A DNA stretch of 64,000 nucleotides. Source: an uncultured Clostridia bacterium (GTDB lineage: Bacteria > Bacillota > Clostridia > TANB77 > CAG-508). The position numbers were made by a program, and so were the translations under genes. The notes under the pieces were generated by a model, which saw only the letters and a program-made list of their open reading frames with translations, ran no database searches and was not told the DNA's origin. The stretch covers positions 124,001-188,000 of the forward strand of contig CAOXTD010000001.1 of the NCBI GenBank assembly GCA_948560265.1. Direction: 5' to 3'. Below are positions 59,768 through 64,000 of the stretch, in pieces (position 1 is the stretch's first letter; each line of letters starts with the position of its first letter).

Positions 59768-60561
59768 GAAAGTTATTGAAATATGAAATGAAGTCACAGG
59801 GAAAAAGTTTATTTCTTTTTTGGATGGCAATTTTAGGATTAGGTTTATTAATAAGAATATTTAGTATGTTAGAAGAAGTAATGCCAGTATTTCAATATTT
59901 AACACCTATTTCCATATTCACCTTTGGTATTGCTATTGTACTTAGCCTTGTTTATTGTTTTTTCTTAGCCATTAAGAATTATTATAAAAAAGTGTTGAGA
60001 GAAGAAGGGTATTTGACTAACACTTTGCCAGTAAATAAAAGTAGTATTATCTTATCTTTTCTAATTACTGATGTGCTAGCCTTTATTGTAACAGTTGCAT
60101 TTAGCTTTTTAGTTTTTTTCATTGCTTTTGGTACTGCAAGTGAAGAAGCAAAAAGTATGTGGGAAACATTTTCTATTTCATTAGAGAAAGAGTTTCATAT
60201 GAGTATAGAGACTATTAGAGGTATTCTTGTAGGAGTAATGTTAGTAGGATATGTTAATACGATTTCACTATTTTATGCTGCTATGACTGTCGGACATAGT
60301 TTTTCACAAAATAAGATTTCAAGTTCTATTGGAGTAGGTGTTGCTTTTTATATGGGATTTCAATTTTTAAATGTTATAGAAATGGTTGTTATTTTCTTGA
60401 AAAATGAAATGGACTTTACAAATGCATTGGCAACTAACCAAGTACCATATGAATTAATTGGAATTATTTTACTAGAGGCGTTTATGGTATCTGTTATTTC
60501 AATGATTACGACTTATACATTTACGAATTACTTTTTGAACAGGAAGTTGAATTTAGAATAG
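59761..60561 (+). CDS. ABC transporter permease (ABC-2 type)
   Basis: 266 residues with six predicted transmembrane helices and a short MLGKLLKYEMKSQGKS cytoplasmic start typical of this permease group. AAGGAGGTG lies inside the end of the ATPase gene. It completes the GntR-ATPase-permease operon. Confidence 0.85.
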   Translation: MLGKLLKYEMKSQGKSLFLFWMAILGLGLLIRIFSMLEEVMPVFQYLTPISIFTFGIAIVLSLVYCFFLAIKNYYKKVLREEGYLTNTLPVNKSSIILSFLITDVLAFIVTVAFSFLVFFIAFGTASEEAKSMWETFSISLEKEFHMSIETIRGILVGVMLVGYVNTISLFYAAMTVGHSFSQNKISSSIGVGVAFYMGFQFLNVIEMVVIFLKNEMDFTNALATNQVPYELIGIILLEAFMVSVISMITTYTFTNYFLNRKLNLE

Positions 60562-60572
60562 AAGATAAAACA

Positions 60573-60600
60573 AGCCAGCAATTTAATTTGCTGGCTATAT
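60573..60600. terminator. Terminator between convergent genes
   Basis: AGCCAGCA / TGCTGGCT stem around an AT-rich loop. It serves the permease gene and possibly the minus-strand gene at 60603. Confidence 0.65.
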
Positions 60601-60602
60601 AA

Positions 60603-60854
60603 TTAACTTTTAATTTCCCTTTGAATTCTACTAAAAGCAAAGGCACAAATAACAAAACCTACTATAAAGAATAGGCTAGTTTTAAATAAGGAAAAACCAA
60701 TTTGATAAACAAATGGAACTGTATAAATAAAATCATATGTAAGCAAAATGAGAATTGATAAAATGCTTAAACAAAAGGATACTTTAATTCCAGATTTCAT
60801 TAATCCCGAAATAGAATGGTCCATTTCTTTAAATTCTAACAGTAATTGACGCAT
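60603..60854 (-). CDS. Small membrane protein of unknown function
   Basis: 83 residues, two transmembrane helices (VSFCLSILSILILLTYDFIY and a second near the C-terminus, TSLFFIVGFVICAFAF). ATG 60854 is chosen because an AAAGGAG site sits just before it; the upstream in-frame ATG at 60872 overlaps that site. The N-terminal RQLLLEFKEMDHSISGL is amphipathic. Family not recognised. Confidence 0.65.
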   Translation of the reverse strand: MRQLLLEFKEMDHSISGLMKSGIKVSFCLSILSILILLTYDFIYTVPFVYQIGFSLFKTSLFFIVGFVICAFAFSRIQREIKS

Positions 60855-60954
60855 AGAAATACTCCTTTCCAAAAAGTCATATAACTATATTTATGATAAC
60901 ATATAGTAAAACATGAAATCAAAGGTAATTTGTGCCAAAAAAAGATAAAAAATA

Positions 60955-60980
60955 AAAACCAAGCAAAGCTTGGTTTTAAA
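60955..60980. terminator. Terminator of rpsT (minus strand)
   Basis: AAAACCAAGC / GCTTGGTTTT perfect stem with AAA loop. The minus-strand T-rich tract follows. Confidence 0.8.
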
Positions 60981-61015
60981 TGATTTAATAAAACTGTGCA
61001 CAATTTTATTAAAAT

Positions 61016-61279
61016 TTAGTTCATAGCATTTAATTTTTTAGCCATATTAGATTTTTTTCTAGCTGCAGTATTTTTTACAATAACACCTTTTGTACAAGCC
61101 TGATCTACTTTTTTTGTAGCGAAAGAAAATAATTCAGTAGCTTCTGCTTTATTTCCAGCTTCTACAGCCTGTTCAAATTTCTTAACAGCTGATTTATATC
61201 CAGATTTAATCATATTATTTCTAAGAGTTTTCTTTTCAATAACACTAACACGTTTAATTGCTGATTTAATATTTGGCAT
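61016..61279 (-). CDS. rpsT: 30S ribosomal protein S20
   Basis: Small basic rRNA-binding protein, 87 aa. PNIKSAIKRV, the TLRNNMIKSGYKSAVKKFEQAV helix and the VIVKNTAARKKSNMAKKLNAMN end are all typical. GGGAGGTG precedes the ATG on the minus strand. Monocistronic. Confidence 0.96.
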   Translation of the reverse strand: MPNIKSAIKRVSVIEKKTLRNNMIKSGYKSAVKKFEQAVEAGNKAEATELFSFATKKVDQACTKGVIVKNTAARKKSNMAKKLNAMN

Positions 61280-61419
61280 CTTTTGGCACCTCCCTTTTGT
61301 AAGTTCATAATTTAACAGTGTTTATTATAGCATGGAAAAAGAGATTTTGCAAGAGAAAACTGAAGATTTCTATGAAAGCAATAAATTTATTTAAAAGAAT
61401 AATGAATTTCAAAAAAAAC

Positions 61420-61448
61420 TTGAAAAGAAAAAAGAAAACGTATATAAT
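61420..61448 (+). promoter_or_regulatory. SigA-type promoter for hpf
   Basis: TTGAAA, 17-bp spacer, TATAAT. Confidence 0.7.
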
Positions 61449-61497
61449 AAATTCATACCAAAGACAGCAAAGAAAAAATTTGGAAGGAGAGATATTT

Positions 61498-62031
61498 ATG
61501 AACATTAAAATAGTAGGAAAAGAATTAAAAGCAACAGATGCAATTAAAGAGTATATTGGTAAAAAATCAGAAAGATTAATAAAATATTTTGGAGAAGAAT
61601 TTGATGTTACAGCAACGATTAAAACAGAAGGTGGAATGCAAGTAGCAGAGACAGAAGTAAGAACACCAACAGATAGATTTAGAGCAGTAACAGCACACAG
61701 AGATTTATATGCTTCTATTGACAAAAATATAGATATTTTAGAAGGTCAAATTAGAAAAATGAAAACGAAAAAAGATCAACAAAATATGACTGATTCTATT
61801 CGTAATAAAGAAATTGCAAGAGAAGTAGAAGCGCACCCAATTGAAGGTGAAATTATTAAAACATTATATTATGAAATTAAACCATTATCACCAGAAGATG
61901 CAAAACTAAAACTAGAAGAAAAACCACAAGATAGATTTTTAACATTTATCAACATTGAAACAGGAAAAGTAAATGTTATTTATCGTTTAAAAGATAATAG
62001 TAACTATGGTTTAGTAGAACCAGAAGCTTAA
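61498..62031 (+). CDS. hpf: Long-form ribosome hibernation-promoting factor
   Basis: 177 residues. The N-terminal S30AE domain (MNIKIVGKELKATDAIKEYIGKK) binds the small subunit. The C-terminal ~55 residues (IIKTLYYEIKPLSPEDAKL ... NVIYRLKDNSNYGLVEPEA) are the dimerisation domain that makes 100S ribosomes. ATG 61498 with GGAAGGAGA is the real start; the frame is open 180 bp further upstream without a binding site. Confidence 0.96.
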   Translation: MNIKIVGKELKATDAIKEYIGKKSERLIKYFGEEFDVTATIKTEGGMQVAETEVRTPTDRFRAVTAHRDLYASIDKNIDILEGQIRKMKTKKDQQNMTDSIRNKEIAREVEAHPIEGEIIKTLYYEIKPLSPEDAKLKLEEKPQDRFLTFINIETGKVNVIYRLKDNSNYGLVEPEA

Positions 62032-62049
62032 GTAAATAATTATATAAAA

Positions 62050-62091
62050 AGAAACCTGTCTAAATATGTAATCTAAACAGGTTTCTTTTTT
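62050..62091 (+). terminator. Intrinsic terminator after hpf
   Basis: AGAAACCTGT / ACAGGTTTCT stem and T-run. Confidence 0.9.
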
Positions 62092-62131
62092 GTTGTATAA
62101 GTATACAACAAGGGTTGTTTCTTAAGAGAAA

Positions 62132-62332
62132 CTATTTCATTTGGTTTTCAGCTTGTTGAATTAACTTTTTAACCATTTGTCCACCGATTCTACCAGCATC
62201 TCTTGCAGATAAATCACCGTTATAACCTTGTTTTAAGTTAACACCAACTTCACTAGCTACTTCATATTTGAATTTGTTAAGAGCTTCTTTAGCTTCTGGA
62301 ACTACAGAAGAATTGCTATTGTTGTTTGCCAT
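62132..62332 (-). CDS. Alpha/beta-type small acid-soluble spore protein
   Basis: 66 residues. VPEAKEALNKFKYEVASEVGV contains the usual GPR-protease cleavage neighbourhood (EVASE), and GDLSARDAGRIGGQMVKKLI is the DNA-binding second motif. The start ATG 62332 follows AGGAGGTG on the minus strand; a GTG at 62341 lies inside that site. These proteins coat and protect spore DNA, so the organism sporulates or descends from sporulators. Confidence 0.95.
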   Translation of the reverse strand: MANNNSNSSVVPEAKEALNKFKYEVASEVGVNLKQGYNGDLSARDAGRIGGQMVKKLIQQAENQMK

Positions 62333-62483
62333 ATCTTTCACCTCCTAGAATGTGATAATTGTTCATTTGAAAAAACTATTTGATTGCTTTTTCAGTATTT
62401 ATGTTGTGCAATAAAAATGAAAATACACTGGAAATTTTTTGAAATTATAAATTTTTTATTTTCCCAAGTCCCAACAAAATCCA

Positions 62484-62513
62484 TTGACAAATTTCTACAA
62501 AAAAGAATATAAT
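62484..62513 (+). promoter_or_regulatory. SigA-type promoter for the Tim44-like/SPFH pair
   Basis: TTGACA, 18-bp spacer, TATAAT. Confidence 0.7.
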
Positions 62514-62595
62514 GATGATAAATAAAAAACAATAATAGAGAATATATTAATTTTAGGCGGATTTTATAAATATATTTGATAAGGAGTAACTTAAG

Positions 62596-63579
62596 ATGAA
62601 AAAAATAAAAAAATTTTTCATGTCATTACTTTGCATTTTTGTAACTTTAATAGTAGTTACATTAGTAACAAAGTTAACGATTCAAATTTTTGATACTACT
62701 GTGTATGCTGATGTAGGGAGCTTTGAAGATTATAGTAGTGGAAGTGATTGGGGAAGTTCTTCATGGGATAGTGGCAGCAGTTGGGGAAGCTCTTGGGATG
62801 ATGATGATTATGATTATGGCTCAAGTAGTGGCATTTTTATCTTTGGTGGTGGATTCGGTTCATTATTATTCTGGATTATTATCATAATTATATGTATAGC
62901 TGTTAGTAAAAATAAAGATAATCCAAAAAGACGTTATGATAAAGAGTTTGATGCTAGAATGGCAAGTCGAACTATGCAGGATATGAATTCTTTAGAGGCT
63001 AACCAAACACAAATTGAAAACAAAATTCAAGTCAATGACCCAGCCTTTAATAAAGAAGAATTCATAGCATGGAGTAAAAACCTATTTGTAAAACTTCAAC
63101 AAGCATGGACAGCAAGAGATTGGTCTACCATTAGGACATTTGAAACAGAAAGTTTATTTGAACAACATAAAAATCAATTACAAGGATATATCAATAATAA
63201 TCAAATTAATGTGATGGATAGAATTTGTGTCAATTATGCTCATTTATATAATTATCGTGTAGAAGGTGACAAAGAAATCCTAACAGTAAGGCTAAATTCA
63301 AGAATGGAAGACTATATTATAGATAGCACCACGAAACAAGTGCTAAAAGGGGAGAAAGGCTTAGATAAATTTAATACTTATTTACTAACATTCATTAGAA
63401 AGAATGGAGTGAAAACAAAACCAGGTACAATAGAAGTAAATACAACGAATTGTCCAAATTGTGGTGCACCAACACAGATTACTTCAAGTGGAAAGTGTGA
63501 TTATTGTGGAAGTGTTATAACTACTGGAGAACATAGTTGGGTACTATCCAATTTACAAAGAGAAAATGTAAGACTTTAA
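62596..63579 (+). CDS. Membrane protein with Tim44-like domain and C-terminal zinc ribbon
   Basis: 327 residues. N-terminal hydrophobic segment (~5-30), a Ser/Gly/Trp/Asp low-complexity stretch (~45-75), a transmembrane helix (~85-102), a Tim44-like alpha/beta domain (~140-270; FVKLQQAWTARDWSTIRTFETESLFEQH is typical) and a CPNCGAP ... CDYCGS zinc ribbon. Function unknown. Paired with an SPFH gene 81 bp downstream, an arrangement seen in other Firmicutes, which hints at a membrane-microdomain role. Confidence 0.75.
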   Translation: MKKIKKFFMSLLCIFVTLIVVTLVTKLTIQIFDTTVYADVGSFEDYSSGSDWGSSSWDSGSSWGSSWDDDDYDYGSSSGIFIFGGGFGSLLFWIIIIIICIAVSKNKDNPKRRYDKEFDARMASRTMQDMNSLEANQTQIENKIQVNDPAFNKEEFIAWSKNLFVKLQQAWTARDWSTIRTFETESLFEQHKNQLQGYINNNQINVMDRICVNYAHLYNYRVEGDKEILTVRLNSRMEDYIIDSTTKQVLKGEKGLDKFNTYLLTFIRKNGVKTKPGTIEVNTTNCPNCGAPTQITSSGKCDYCGSVITTGEHSWVLSNLQRENVRL

Positions 63580-63660
63580 AAAATAATAATTTTGTTTGAG
63601 GTAAAAACAAGTAAGATATAGAACTTATCTAAAATATAAAAAAAGAAAGGAAGAGAAATT

Positions 63661-64000
63661 ATGGGATTATTTAAAGCAGCAAAAGATGCAATAGGGGGAA
63701 CCTTAGCGGACCAATGGAAAGAGGCTATTCGTTGTGAAGATATGCCTAACAATGTATTAATGGTAAAGAAAACAACTCCAAATGGAGTAATTAGTAACAA
63801 AAGTACAATTATTGTAGCACCAGGACAATGTGCTGTCATTTTTGATAATGGAAAGGTAATTGATGCGACAGCTGAAGAAGGATTTTATCAATTTGATAGT
63901 TCAACATCTCCATCTTTCTTTGCAGGAGATTTTGGTAAAACATTTAAAGAAATGTGGGAAAGGTTTACATACAATGGAGCAGCAGCAAAGCAACAAGCTG
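63661..64000 (+). CDS. SPFH-domain protein (YdjI-like), truncated at the window end
   Basis: First 113 residues are present. MGLFKAAKDAIGGTLADQWKEAI and the MVKKTTPNGVISNKSTIIVAPGQCAVIFDNGKV segment resemble YdjI-like SPFH proteins. AAAGGAAGAGA precedes the ATG. SPFH proteins scaffold membrane assemblies. The remainder lies beyond base 64000. Confidence 0.8.
   Translation, partial: MGLFKAAKDAIGGTLADQWKEAIRCEDMPNNVLMVKKTTPNGVISNKSTIIVAPGQCAVIFDNGKVIDATAEEGFYQFDSSTSPSFFAGDFGKTFKEMWERFTYNGAAAKQQA

Overview
The window comes from a low-GC, spore-forming, anaerobic Gram-positive bacterium, most likely an uncultured gut member of the class Clostridia. The evidence is a SpoVD-type penicillin-binding protein, an alpha/beta-type small acid-soluble spore protein, Spo0A-like boxes, a T-box leader, AdhE, a GatCAB amidotransferase operon and strong AGGAGG ribosome binding sites. 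No tRNA, rRNA or CRISPR array was recognised.

Layout. 1-1.3 kb: end of a division/cell-wall (dcw) cluster (rsmH, ftsL). 1.4-20 kb: accessory block with an O-acetyltransferase pair, an Rpn-like nuclease, a membrane-anchored sigma factor with a DUF4362/DUF3221-like protein, a Cu/Zn-SOD-like gene, and a cassette for two large surface proteins: a cohesin/dockerin-like protein and a ~3550-residue M26-like metalloprotease with GLUG repeats. 20-32.5 kb: the dcw cluster resumes (spoVD, murE, mraY, ftsW/spoVE, murG), but spoVD is split by a 5.08-kb serine-recombinase element. 32.6-39.8 kb: a DUF6514-like gene, topA, a SNF2 helicase, trmFO. 39.9-41.2 kb: two minus-strand genes of unknown function. 41.5-46.2 kb: rpsL-rpsG-fusA-tuf. 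46.3-53 kb: NlpC/P60 hydrolase, comEC, adhE. 53-58.5 kb: T-box-controlled aspS, then gatCAB. 58.6-64 kb: a GntR/ABC transporter operon, rpsT, hpf, a spore protein and a Tim44-like/SPFH pair.

Most striking observation: apparent +1 frameshifts occur in seven genes (SOD-like, spoVD, the recombinase, murE, ftsW, SNF2 and comEC, the last with four). All ten sites are the same event: an extra C directly before a glycine codon, so the zero-frame ribosome meets CGG. In a manual scan of about 19,000 codons I found no in-frame CGG that is read as arginine. Each one sits where family conservation demands that CGGN be read as glycine. This suggests that CGG is unassigned here and that CGGN triggers an efficient +1 shift or is read as a four-base glycine codon.

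Second: the spoVD element has an 11-bp core duplicated at both ends. Joining the element's ends rebuilds a near-perfect dyad attP, and excision restores the spoVD frame exactly. It is therefore a candidate skin-like element, and its own recombinase also depends on a CGG shift. Other points of interest are a structured RNA candidate with its own terminator inside the element, direct repeats around the surface-protein cassette, and two minus-strand genes whose ribosome binding sites are separated from the start codon by hairpins.
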